From: CALJGI01 sp047618115 | GTDB lineage: Bacteria; Pseudomonadota; Gammaproteobacteria; Pseudomonadales; Halieaceae | Length of the DNA: 17,698 nt | Assembly: GCA_047618115.1 (NCBI GenBank) | Contig: JBLHKV010000047.1 | Coordinates: forward strand, 1-17,698 | Reading direction: 5' to 3' | Shown: positions 1 through 6,813 of the stretch, one piece after another | How positions within the stretch are numbered: the first letter of the stretch is position 1 | Layout: the number at the start of each line of letters is the position of its first letter | Translations under genes and position numbers: made by a program | Notes under the pieces: generated by a model | The model's database searches: none | Told to the model about the DNA's origin: nothing | Seen by the model: the letters and a program-made list of their open reading frames with translations, nothing else

Positions 1-142
1 TCTGGTAAAGCAAGTCCGCAAATACCGCGCGACTGCGCTTAAAGCCGGTGGTGCCAACGTTCGCCAGGTTATTAGAAATATTGGCCATTTTGGTCTGCTG
101 TGCATCCAAACCGGTTTTTGCTATCCATAAGGACTGGTTCAT
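1..142 (-). CDS. flgG: Flagellar distal rod protein FlgG, N-terminal part (runs off the left edge)
   Basis: FlgG builds the distal rod that carries torque from the flagellar motor to the hook. Only the first 47 codons are in the window. They begin MNQSLWIAKTGLDAQQ and contain the rod/hook signature NNLANVGTTGFKRSRAVFADLLYQ at about residues 24-47, with the TTGFK and AVFADLLYQ features that separate FlgG from FlgF and FlgE. The ATG is 11 bases past the flgF stop, and a GAGGA ribosome site overlaps that TGA stop, which points to translational coupling. It is the last gene seen of the minus-strand flgBCDEFG operon, and the rest lies outside the window. Confidence 0.93.
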   Translation of the reverse strand, partial: MNQSLWIAKTGLDAQQTKMANISNNLANVGTTGFKRSRAVFADLLYQ

Positions 143-153
143 GTCTTAAATCC

Positions 154-894
154 TCAATTAATTTTCATCAATTCGGATGATGAGTTATCTATTTTCTCGG
201 CGGTTTTCATCATTTTCACGTGAGTTTCGAATTGTCTCGCCAATTCGATCATCCTCACCATTGCATCCACAGAATTCACATTACTGGCCTCCAGCGATCC
301 GGAGACCAACCTTACCGCCGCATCTGACGCCACATCCTCGCCGTTTTTCATCTTGAGCAGGCCAGTGTCGTCCTTGCCAAGCAGAGCAGTGTCTGGATTC
401 ACCAACTTGATACGATCTATTACTGCCAGCGTATTAGGGTCTTCACCGAGGGGGACAATGGATATGGTGCCATCCGCACCCACGGCAAGTTCCGAGAATG
501 GTGGCAGCGCTATCGGGCCGTTGTTACCGGCGATCTGTTTTCCCGCCCCATCCAGCAGCAGGCCAAATTCGTCCACTCGCAGATCACCACGCCGGCTGTA
601 TGCCTCGGTTCCGTCGGGCGCAACAATGGCTATCCAACCCTGACCATTGACGGCAACATCCAGTTTCCGGCCCGTGGTCGTGATGGCGCCTGCTGAAAAA
701 TCTACACCTTGGTTCTGCATACCGGTGACTGCGCGACTGTCCAGTTCCTGGCCGGTAAAATACACACTCCGGGCCAAAACCAGATCGCCACGAAAACCAG
801 GCGTCGACGCATTGGCCAGATTGTGCGTATTGGCCGCCTGGGCGAGCATGGTTTCCCGCGCCCCGGAGGCTGCAATGTGAACGAATGCATCCAT
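154..894 (-). CDS. flgF: Flagellar proximal rod protein FlgF
   Basis: FlgF is one of the four proximal-rod proteins (FlgB, FlgC, FlgF, FlgJ-assisted assembly) in the periplasm. The 246-residue product has the N-terminal rod signature HNLANASTPGFRGDL (about residues 24-38), a central FlgE/F/G-type region around VNGQGWIAIVAPDGTEAYSRRG, and the C-terminal helix SNVNSVDAMVRMIELARQFE that forms the axial coiled-coil zone with the N-terminus. The length is usual for FlgF. The start at MDAFVHIA fits the family, though the ribosome site upstream is weak. It lies 18 bases after flgE and 11 before flgG, so probably all are on one transcript. Confidence 0.95.
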   Translation of the reverse strand: MDAFVHIAASGARETMLAQAANTHNLANASTPGFRGDLVLARSVYFTGQELDSRAVTGMQNQGVDFSAGAITTTGRKLDVAVNGQGWIAIVAPDGTEAYSRRGDLRVDEFGLLLDGAGKQIAGNNGPIALPPFSELAVGADGTISIVPLGEDPNTLAVIDRIKLVNPDTALLGKDDTGLLKMKNGEDVASDAAVRLVSGSLEASNVNSVDAMVRMIELARQFETHVKMMKTAEKIDNSSSELMKIN

Positions 895-912
895 CAGTTA
901 AGTCCGTAAGTT

Positions 913-2178
913 TTAGCGTAAGTTAATAACGGTTTGGGTGACGGCGTCTTCCGCCTGGATCACCTGGGCATTAGCCTGAAAGTTCCGCTGCGCCACGATG
1001 ATTTCCACCAGTTGCTGGGTAATTTCCACGTTGGAGTCCTCCAGTGCTCCCGATTGAATCACCCCGAGGCCTGCGTTACCTGGCTCGCCCAGTGTTGCAG
1101 CTCCAGACGCAAAGGTTTCCGACCAGGTGGTATCACCCAGTGGCTGCAAACCATTCTGATTAGCAAACCCGGCGAGGGCTACCTGGCCCAGCGGCTTCGA
1201 CTGACCATTCGTGTACCGAGCAAACGCAATGCCGGTGTCGTCTATTTCAAGGCCACGTAACTGACCGGTGGTAAAACCATCTTGTGCAATACTGCTTACC
1301 GCGAAATTCGAGCCAAACTGCGTGCTACTGGATATATCGATAGTTAAACTCTGAGCTGCCGCGCCAGTGGCCGCGCCAGATGAATTCAACGGCGCCCAGC
1401 CGACAACATTGACCTCAATGGGCAACGCCAGCGGATCAAACTGTCCATTGGACTGGAAGGTGATCGTGTCGGGTCCCGAGGTGGTAACACCATCGATCAT
1501 GCTGTGCACATTCCATTCATTGGTAGTCGCTGTCTTGACAAAAAACATACTCAGCACGTGTGAATTACCCAGACCATCGTAAACAGTCGTAGAGGTCGTC
1601 CCATTAAATGAGTCGCTGTCGGGTGCCGTGGGTGTCAATGCAAATGCGTCGAAAGGTCCACCGAAGGGAAGCGGTGGCGCTGTTTGGCGGGAATCCAGAT
1701 TGGCCGTCAAACTCATCTCCGCGGTAGCATTCGGATCTACCAGTGCGGTGTCCAGTTGCAGATCACCGAGCTGACCGGTAATAGCACCAGCTGAACTAAT
1801 CTCGTAACCCTGGAGCTTGAGCCCCCCGTTTGAAACCAGGAAACCCTCTCGGTCCACCTGAAAATTACCCGCCCGGGTGTATAGCGCTGCGCCATCATCG
1901 TCGAGTTGGAAAAAGCCGTTGCCACTGATCGCCAGATCCAACGCGTTATTGGTAAAGCCAATATTGCCCTGGGTAAACTGTTGCGTGACCCCGGACAACC
2001 TCACACCCTTACCAATCGCATTGCTTCCCGTTCCCAGCAAGCTGGTTGCGTAAACATCGGCAAACTCGGCACGGGACTGCTTGAATCCGGCTGTTGAGCT
2101 GTTTGCTATATTGTTGCCTATGATGCTCAGTTCTGATGAAGCTGCTTTGATTCCTGAGACTGCTGTATCAAATGCCAT
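913..2178 (-). CDS. flgE: Flagellar hook protein FlgE
   Basis: FlgE is the structural subunit of the hook, exported by the flagellar type III apparatus without a cleaved signal. The 421-residue product starts MAFDTAVSGIKAASSELSIIGNNIANSSTAGFKQ, the standard hook N-terminus, followed by the ADVYATSLLG motif and NALDLAISGNGFFQL near residue 85. The C-terminus has SGALEDSNVEITQQLVEIIVAQRNFQANAQ and ends VTQTVINLR, as expected. The variable middle (about 130-320) is the exposed hook domain. The start is supported by AGGAG ending 7 bases upstream. It sits between flgD and flgF in the usual order. Confidence 0.96.
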   Translation of the reverse strand: MAFDTAVSGIKAASSELSIIGNNIANSSTAGFKQSRAEFADVYATSLLGTGSNAIGKGVRLSGVTQQFTQGNIGFTNNALDLAISGNGFFQLDDDGAALYTRAGNFQVDREGFLVSNGGLKLQGYEISSAGAITGQLGDLQLDTALVDPNATAEMSLTANLDSRQTAPPLPFGGPFDAFALTPTAPDSDSFNGTTSTTVYDGLGNSHVLSMFFVKTATTNEWNVHSMIDGVTTSGPDTITFQSNGQFDPLALPIEVNVVGWAPLNSSGAATGAAAQSLTIDISSSTQFGSNFAVSSIAQDGFTTGQLRGLEIDDTGIAFARYTNGQSKPLGQVALAGFANQNGLQPLGDTTWSETFASGAATLGEPGNAGLGVIQSGALEDSNVEITQQLVEIIVAQRNFQANAQVIQAEDAVTQTVINLR

Positions 2179-2223
2179 GGTGTTACTCCTGAAGGTTTAA
2201 TCTAAAATTTACAAAAATTCTTT

Positions 2224-2898
2224 CTACAAAAAGCTCTTTACACCGGTCACAGGCACTTGCTCGCCTCCGGCCAGATTTAACAGCACGCCATTGCCATTAC
2301 CGTCAACGGTGACCGAATCCACCACGCTGTGTGCATACACCTGCGCCACCTGGTTCTGGCCGGCAACAACTGCCTCGGCACTTATCCGGTACTGACCCGG
2401 AGACACTGCGTTGCCGCTAGCATCTGTGCCATCCCACTGAATTTTCAACTCACCAGCGCCCGCAGACCCCAGTAACTCGGTGTGCACCAGGCGCCCGCTC
2501 ATGTCCTGTATATACAACGCCACTTCGGTTGCCGTCTGCGGTATATCTATGGTTGCACCGAGCGAACCACTCGCCCCCAGCAAACCCACGTTGGAGTCGG
2601 TAACCACGCTGCGGCCTACCAGCCCCGCTGCTTCAACGGCCTGGTTGGCATAGAGCACACTGGATATATTGCTGAACCCTTCGTTCAAACCCTGAATACC
2701 GTCAACGGTGCCGAACTGGGCAATCTGCGACAGAAATTCAAAATTATCCATCGGCTTTGAAGGATCCTGATTCTCCAGCTGTGCCACCATCAATTTGAAA
2801 AAATCTTCCTGGCCCAATTCGCTACGAGGCGCCGCCTGGGTGTTTACTGAGTTGGCACTCGAGGGAAAGAGTTCCGAAATACTTGTAGCTAATTCCAT
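2224..2898 (-). CDS. flgD: Flagellar hook-cap assembly protein FlgD
   Basis: FlgD forms the scaffold cap at the tip of the growing hook and is lost when the hook is complete. The 224-residue product has the conserved N-terminal segment LGQEDFFKLMVAQLENQDPSKPMDNFEFLSQIAQFGTVDGI (about residues 28-68). Its C-terminal half is a FlgD Ig-like/tudor-like region with ELKIQWDGTDASGNAVSPGQYRI. An AGGAG ribosome site lies 9 bases before the ATG. Spacing is 19 bases from flgC and 45 bases to flgE, consistent with the flgBCDEFG operon. No anomalies were seen. Confidence 0.95.
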   Translation of the reverse strand: MELATSISELFPSSANSVNTQAAPRSELGQEDFFKLMVAQLENQDPSKPMDNFEFLSQIAQFGTVDGIQGLNEGFSNISSVLYANQAVEAAGLVGRSVVTDSNVGLLGASGSLGATIDIPQTATEVALYIQDMSGRLVHTELLGSAGAGELKIQWDGTDASGNAVSPGQYRISAEAVVAGQNQVAQVYAHSVVDSVTVDGNGNGVLLNLAGGEQVPVTGVKSFL

Positions 2899-2917
2899 TG
2901 TTTTTGACTCCTGTCTA

Positions 2918-3331
2918 TCAGCTGCCCAGACTAAGGGTTCGCATAATCAGTTGCTTGGTCGCGTTCATCGCTTCCACGCTGCTTTGGTAAGAACGCGACG
3001 CTGAGATCATGTTAGCCATCTCGTCGACGGTGTTGACGTTGGATTGGTATATGTACCCTTCAGCATCGGCGCTGGGGTGCCCGGGTGAATAGCGCTTTTG
3101 CGGCGCCAGGGTGCTCTCCATAATATCGGTAACCTTGACACCCATCGATTCGGCCCCGCTAATGGAGTCGCTATAAACCGTAGAAAAAATCGGATACTTG
3201 GCCTTATAGGTAGATTCCGGATCGCTACTGATAACCTCAGCATTGGCCAGGTTGCTGGAAATGGTGTTAAGCCGCACACTCTGCGCGGACATTGCCGACA
3301 TCGATATATCAAATACACTGAATAAGCTCAC
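2918..3331 (-). CDS. flgC: Flagellar proximal rod protein FlgC
   Basis: FlgC is a proximal-rod subunit. I chose the GTG at 3331, giving 137 residues that begin (V/M)SLFSVFDISMSAMSAQSVRLNTISSNLANAEV. This matches the usual MSLFxVFDI start of the family and places AGGGAGAG a few bases upstream. A GTG two codons earlier (3337), overlapping the flgB stop, is also possible. The C-terminal NVNTVDEMANMISASRSYQSSVEAMNATKQLIMRTL is diagnostic. The coding start lies within a few bases of the flgB stop, so the two genes are probably translationally coupled. Confidence 0.94.
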   Translation of the reverse strand: MSLFSVFDISMSAMSAQSVRLNTISSNLANAEVISSDPESTYKAKYPIFSTVYSDSISGAESMGVKVTDIMESTLAPQKRYSPGHPSADAEGYIYQSNVNTVDEMANMISASRSYQSSVEAMNATKQLIMRTLSLGS

Positions 3332-3333
3332 GA

Positions 3334-3717
3334 TCACTCTCCCTTCAATGCGAGTAACATGGATTTGATACTGCCATTGAGAAAATTTAGGCTGGCCTGG
3401 TAGCGAATGGCGTTATCCATAAATTCGGAATGTTCAAAATCTGTTTCGACTGTATTGCCATTTAGCGAGCGCTGCGTAGGCGTGCGATAGCTGACATCTC
3501 CACCGAGGCGGGAGATACCAAGGTGGCGGTCATGACTGCGTTGTAGCCCATCTTGTGTGCCGACGGCGCGCGTCATGGCGGCCTGGAAATCAATATCGAC
3601 CGCTTTGTAACCCGGAGTATCGGCATTGGCCAAATTAGAGGTAATCAGTCCAAAGCGGTCGGACCGTATGCCAAGTACGTGCGGTGAAATGCCAAAGGCT
3701 CTGTCGATCATAGTCAT
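3334..3717 (-). CDS. flgB: Flagellar proximal rod protein FlgB
   Basis: FlgB is the proximal-rod subunit nearest the MS-ring side. From the ATG at 3717 the product is 127 residues, MTMIDRAFGISPHVLGIRSDRFGLITSNLANADTPGYKAVDIDF, with the rod signature SNLANADTPGYKA. Its C-terminus (EHSEFMDNAIRYQASLNFLNGSIKSMLLALKGE) is typical. This start is preferred over longer in-frame options because AAAGGAG ends 7 bases upstream. The gene opens the minus-strand operon, facing flgA across a 216-base AT-rich gap that contains the promoters. Confidence 0.94.
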   Translation of the reverse strand: MTMIDRAFGISPHVLGIRSDRFGLITSNLANADTPGYKAVDIDFQAAMTRAVGTQDGLQRSHDRHLGISRLGGDVSYRTPTQRSLNGNTVETDFEHSEFMDNAIRYQASLNFLNGSIKSMLLALKGE

Positions 3718-3742
3718 TGTGGTGCTCCTTTCCCCTATTACA

Positions 3743-3759
3743 TACACAATACGTGCCAA
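3743..3759 (-). promoter_or_regulatory. Candidate sigma-54 (RpoN) promoter of the flgB operon
   Basis: Read on the minus strand the site is TTGGCACGTATTGTGTA. The -24 half is a perfect TTGGCACG. The -12 half (GTGTA) is imperfect against TTGCA, with the conserved C replaced by T. Spacing fits. Initiation about 12 bases further would give a leader of only about 15 bases, barely including the flgB ribosome site, so this call is moderate. An AT-rich stretch (3760-3780) lies just upstream. Confidence 0.45.
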
Positions 3760-3883
3760 TAATTTATATATTATATATTTCAGTTAGTTAACATACTTTT
3801 CTATCCATATTTCACCCATTTGAGCGGCAACGAATGGCCCAAGCGGCAACACTTGCCACCCACGGAAGATGGCCGACCACAGG

Positions 3884-3900
3884 TTGGCATGAAACATGCA
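3884..3900 (+). promoter_or_regulatory. Sigma-54 (RpoN) promoter upstream of flgA
   Basis: TTGGCATGAAACATGCA matches the TTGGCACG-N4-TTGCA consensus at 11 of 13 defined positions. Both invariant GG and GC dinucleotides are present at the required spacing. Predicted transcription would start near 3911, 23 bases before the flgA ATG. In Pseudomonas and Vibrio, early flagellar operons use RpoN with a FleQ/FlrA-type activator, so this fits known practice. No activator site was identified. Confidence 0.65.
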
Positions 3901-3933
3901 GCGTATGAGGTAAACGGGTAATTCGAGTCGATA

Positions 3934-4638
3934 ATGACAATTTTTTGGCGTACGGCATGTTCAATAGGAGTACTTCTGAGCGCGATGGCGTCAGTCGCCA
4001 GTACTGATCAGCAGCCTATCGCTTCAATTACAGCCGCGGCAGCTGCCGCGGGTATTAAGAGCGCACAACAACAAGGTTATAAGGATGTCACCGCCGAGAC
4101 ACGCCCACTGGACAGGCGGTTGAATCTGGCCCTGTGCAGCGAACCGCTGTCCATCATCCCCTCCCGTGCCAGCCGCGTACTGGGCCCTGTTAGCATCGGT
4201 GTCCGTTGCGCAGCTCCCAAACCGTGGACCATCTATGTCCGGGCCAACGTCTTTGCACAACAGGTACTGCCGGTGTTGGTGGATGCCCTGCCCCGCCATT
4301 CAATTATCGCCACAAACGACCTGATGATGGTTAGCCAGGCACTGCTGCAAACCGACGATGACCTGGTACTGAAGCTCGATCAAATAGTGGGTATGGAACT
4401 CACCCAGGCAGTAAAGGCGGGCTCTCCGCTCAGATTTAATCAGTTACGCCAACCAAGGCTGATAAACCGGGGCCAGCAAGTCATCATTGTGTCTAAACAC
4501 AAGGGCCTGGAGGTAAGCGCCAAGGGCACGGCACTGGCGGATGCAACCGCGGGCGAGCGGGTTGTAGTATCCAATACAAGTTCGGGGAGAAAAATTGAGG
4601 GCGTGGTAAATACCGATGGAACGGTAAGCGTGCCATAA
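3934..4638 (+). CDS. flgA: Flagellar P-ring assembly chaperone FlgA
   Basis: FlgA is a periplasmic chaperone that helps FlgI assemble into the P-ring. The 234-residue product has a Sec signal peptide (MTIFWRTACSIGVLLSAMASVAS, probable cleavage after residue 23). It is followed by an N-terminal FlgA region with LNLALCSEPLSI and RASRVLGPVSIGVRCAAPKPWTIYV, then a SAF-type domain (VLVDALPRHSIIATNDLMM, VGMELTQAVKAGSPLRFNQL), and the C-terminal GQQVIIVSKHKGLEVSAKGTALADATAGERVVVSNTSSGRKIEGVV. The ribosome site is weak (GAG six bases before ATG). It diverges from flgB and leads into flgM after 67 bases, the same arrangement as flgA-flgM-flgN in E. coli. Confidence 0.94.
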   Translation: MTIFWRTACSIGVLLSAMASVASTDQQPIASITAAAAAAGIKSAQQQGYKDVTAETRPLDRRLNLALCSEPLSIIPSRASRVLGPVSIGVRCAAPKPWTIYVRANVFAQQVLPVLVDALPRHSIIATNDLMMVSQALLQTDDDLVLKLDQIVGMELTQAVKAGSPLRFNQLRQPRLINRGQQVIIVSKHKGLEVSAKGTALADATAGERVVVSNTSSGRKIEGVVNTDGTVSVP

Positions 4639-4654
4639 TAAGCGAATATAGGGC

Positions 4655-4681
4655 TAAAGATTTCCGAAAATCTGCCGCCAA
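4655..4681 (+). promoter_or_regulatory. Sigma-28 (FliA) promoter of flgMN
   Basis: TAAA, then exactly 15 bases, then GCCGCCAA. The -35 element is exact and the -10 element matches GCCGATAA at 6 of 8 positions with the canonical spacing. Transcription would start near 4688, 18 bases before the flgM ATG. The spacer itself contains a short dyad (GATTT/AAATC). A FliA-dependent flgMN promoter behind flgA is established in Salmonella. Here it is inferred from sequence only. Confidence 0.7.
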
Positions 4682-4705
4682 CTATATACAGGCGAAGTAG
4701 AAAAC

Positions 4706-5029
4706 ATGAAACCGGTAAATAATACAATGGACATCAAACCGACAAGAACAGACCTCGACCAGGTCGCGCAGCGCACCACTCAAGCGGTGGAGGCACCCGG
4801 CGGAAAATCGGCGTCTGCTGCGGGCGCAACCACTACAGACAGGGACACGGTGACACTCACCAACTTCATGGCGGAAATGCAGAAGCTGGAAGTGAACCTG
4901 GCGGCACTGCCCGATGTTGACAGCAGCAAGGTTGCAGCCATTAAGGCATCACTGGCGGAGGGAACTTACGAGGTCGACATGGACAAATTAGTAGACAAAC
5001 TGTTGAGTAGTGACCGAGACTTGGGCTAA
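4706..5029 (+). CDS. flgM: Anti-sigma-28 factor FlgM
   Basis: FlgM binds and inhibits FliA until the hook is complete, when it is secreted through the filament channel. The 107-residue product has a hydrophilic, probably disordered N-terminal half rich in Thr, Ala and Asp. Its C-terminal sigma-binding segment includes VTLTNFMAEMQKLEVNLAALPDVDSSKVAAIKASLAEGTYEVDMDKLVDKLLSSD (the family motif is xxKVxxIKxAIxxGxYxVDxxxIAxKLL). The start at MKPVNNTMDIKP is chosen for its spacing after the sigma-28-like promoter; an internal ATG at 4727 would remove seven residues. The stop is 4 bases before flgN. Confidence 0.92.
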   Translation: MKPVNNTMDIKPTRTDLDQVAQRTTQAVEAPGGKSASAAGATTTDRDTVTLTNFMAEMQKLEVNLAALPDVDSSKVAAIKASLAEGTYEVDMDKLVDKLLSSDRDLG

Positions 5030-5033
5030 AGCC

Positions 5034-5510
5034 ATGGCTATGGACTTCGACCAGCAACTTTCCACTTGGCTCAACCAGGAATCCAGTTGTCTACAGCAGC
5101 TAGTGGACGTTTTACAGCTCGAGTATGACGCCCTATTGAACGGCGATATAGATGTAATCGAGGCCGCGACAAAAGCCAAAAATCAAGCTCTTAACGCCCA
5201 AACCGCAGCCACGCAGGCACGGCAGGCCTTCACCACCGCCAATTTGGCCGGTTCATCTGCAGACCTACAACAGTTCATGGCCGACAGGGATAGTACTGAC
5301 CCTCTGGCCGTCAGCTTCTCAGAGCTGACTGCGCTGGCGGGACAGTGTCGCGAGGCGAATCATCGTAATGGCCGTTTGATTGTACAAAAACAAGCACATA
5401 CACGTGGCGCACTGGCCATCATCCGCCAAACAGACAACCAACCCGACACCTACTCAAACCAGGGCAATGCGGCGACCGCACACTCTAGTCGCTCCCTTGG
5501 AAAAGCGTGA
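5034..5510 (+). CDS. flgN: Flagellar export chaperone FlgN
   Basis: FlgN is a cytosolic chaperone for the hook-filament junction proteins FlgK and FlgL. The 158-residue product is helical: LSTWLNQESSCLQQLVDVLQLEYDALLNGDIDVIEAATKAKNQAL at the start, and near the end QCREANHRNGRLIVQKQAHTRGALAIIRQTDNQPDTYSNQG, which matches the FlgN C-terminal pattern (NxxNGxLI...TRxALxxLR...YxxxG). The start is uncertain among ATG 5034, ATG 5040 and a GTG at 5010 that overlaps flgM. I chose 5034, 4 bases after flgM. Its position directly behind flgM is the strongest support. Confidence 0.88.
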   Translation: MAMDFDQQLSTWLNQESSCLQQLVDVLQLEYDALLNGDIDVIEAATKAKNQALNAQTAATQARQAFTTANLAGSSADLQQFMADRDSTDPLAVSFSELTALAGQCREANHRNGRLIVQKQAHTRGALAIIRQTDNQPDTYSNQGNAATAHSSRSLGKA

Positions 5511-5705
5511 GATCGTAGAGTTCCCCTCGTTACACCTGCTCAACCAGTAGCCCGATACCGATCACGATTTAAAACGCCAATTTCTCCACAATTTGTTAGA
5601 AACCGTCCTTGGGAAGCGTCATTAACTCGGCGTAAGCTCAATAAAACCCTACTCAAAAATCTTTCACCCCCCCCACAGCCCCCTTATTACTTGATCTGAA
5701 TAAAA

Positions 5706-5722
5706 TTGGCACAGCGTTTGCA
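5706..5722 (+). promoter_or_regulatory. Near-consensus sigma-54 promoter of the diguanylate cyclase gene
   Basis: TTGGCACAGCGTTTGCA matches TTGGCACG-N4-TTGCA at every defined base except one (A for G at position 8). Initiation near 5733 leaves a 17-base leader before the GTG at 5750. A run of eight C (5667-5674) lies about 35 bases upstream. It is the best promoter match I found in the window, and it ties the cyclase gene to the RpoN-dependent flagellar or regulatory hierarchy. Confidence 0.75.
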
Positions 5723-5749
5723 AGGTACTAAGTAATCAATAATTAGAAA

Positions 5750-6676
5750 GTGAGCCAAATCGTGAACAAAATTGCCCTGGTCCAATCCAGTAACCGCCCT
5801 GCAAGCACTATGACGCAAAGGAAACTCACTCGTGAAAAAACCACGCTGCCATCCCCCTCAGACAGTTGCCTGCTGAGCCTTCACCAAAAGCTACAGGCCA
5901 CCCTGGATCACAGTATTCTGGTACATCGCTTTTTTGAGTGGTTGAAAGCGAAAAAAATGGCTGATGGTATCGTCTACCAACACCCACAGGAAAGCTTGGA
6001 TCTTATAGAAGGCTCAGGTAAGCATCACTTGGCTCAGTATGTTATAAGCCTGGACGACAGGCACGATCTTGGCACAATCACCGTCAATCGTCGCTGCAAG
6101 TATGACGACAGCGAATTAGCTACCCTGGAGACGTATATTAGCGTTCTGGCGCTGTATCTGAAGAACGCCATCGAATACGACAATCTGCACAAAGTCGCCC
6201 TGCTGGACTCCCTCACGAACATGATGAACCGTACCGCGCTGGACGAATTATTACTTCGCGAAACCGATCGCGCACACCGCCACGGAACAGGCCTCTCCGT
6301 ACTGATGATAGATGTCGACAAATTCAAATATGTCAATGACCACCTTGGTCACAGCGGCGGCGATAGAATACTGCAACTGATCGCGCAGACCATTTCAGCC
6401 GTATTGCGCAATTCAGATCTGTCATTTCGCTATGGCGGTGACGAGTTTCTGGTCATACTGCCAAATACCGATATCAACGGCGCTCATACGGTAGCTGACC
6501 AGATCATCGCCGCCATGAAAAAAATCGGGGCAGAACCCGATGCACAATCTCTGTCACCCAGTGTCAGTATCGGTGCCGCCAGCCTGGTAAAAGGCGATAC
6601 TACCCAGGACCTGGTAAACCGCGCCGATGTAGCACTGTACAGGGCCAAAGATAACGGACGTAACTGCTACAAATAG
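5750..6676 (+). CDS. Diguanylate cyclase with GAF-like N-terminus (GGDEF)
   Basis: It probably makes cyclic-di-GMP from two GTP in the cytosol. The 308-residue product has no membrane segment. Residues about 35-140 resemble a small GAF-like sensory fold (LHQKLQATLDHSILVHRFFEWLKAKKMADGI ... LATLETYISVLALYLKNAIEY). A GGDEF domain occupies about 150-308, with DSLTNMMNR, VDKFKYVND, the active-site YGGDEF (GGDEF at 229-233) and SIGAA. An RNSD I-site five residues before GGDEF predicts product inhibition. The start is GTG 5750 or GTG 5762; the latter has a GTGAG at suitable spacing. It follows flgN by 239 bases and has its own sigma-54-like promoter, so a role in switching between swimming and attachment is likely but inferred. 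Confidence 0.9.
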   Translation: MSQIVNKIALVQSSNRPASTMTQRKLTREKTTLPSPSDSCLLSLHQKLQATLDHSILVHRFFEWLKAKKMADGIVYQHPQESLDLIEGSGKHHLAQYVISLDDRHDLGTITVNRRCKYDDSELATLETYISVLALYLKNAIEYDNLHKVALLDSLTNMMNRTALDELLLRETDRAHRHGTGLSVLMIDVDKFKYVNDHLGHSGGDRILQLIAQTISAVLRNSDLSFRYGGDEFLVILPNTDINGAHTVADQIIAAMKKIGAEPDAQSLSPSVSIGAASLVKGDTTQDLVNRADVALYRAKDNGRNCYK

Positions 6677-6751
6677 ACCGCTTTTGAAACTGTTTACCAT
6701 TTGTACTCGATCATGCGCAGATTACAGCAATTTCAGACCGTCAGAATATTG

Positions 6752-6766
6752 GCAGGAACCTCCTGC
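6752..6766. promoter_or_regulatory. Dyad GCAGGA-ACC-TCCTGC upstream of the first response regulator
   Basis: A perfect 6-base inverted repeat with a 3-base centre lies 48 bases before the GTG of the first NarL-type regulator. Shifted by one base it shares GGAAnCTCCT with the dyads at 8450 and 15436, so it may be a divergent version of the same operator. No -10/-35 pair was clear around it. It could also be a chance dyad. Confidence 0.35.
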
Positions 6767-6813
6767 ACCGTGTTACCGTGGGGCACCACGCACAACGTTG
6801 AAATACGAAACGA

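Noticed and set aside
353..643. Plus-strand frames inside flgF, flgE, flgD and flgC
   Set aside because: They are antisense to strongly supported flagellar genes, with arginine/serine-rich low-quality products.
3725..3739. TAGGGGAAA half-site matching the operator dyad, upstream of flgB
   Set aside because: Only one half matches, and the rest is the flgB ribosome site AAAGGAG. Probably coincidence.
5667..5674. Run of eight C upstream of the cyclase promoter as a phase-variable tract
   Set aside because: It is short, intergenic, and not inside the sigma-54 element spacing. There is no evidence of variation.
6749..6767. Sigma-54-like TTGGCA...TGCA upstream of regulator copy 1
   Set aside because: The GG and GC elements are two bases too far apart for sigma-54, which tolerates little spacing change.
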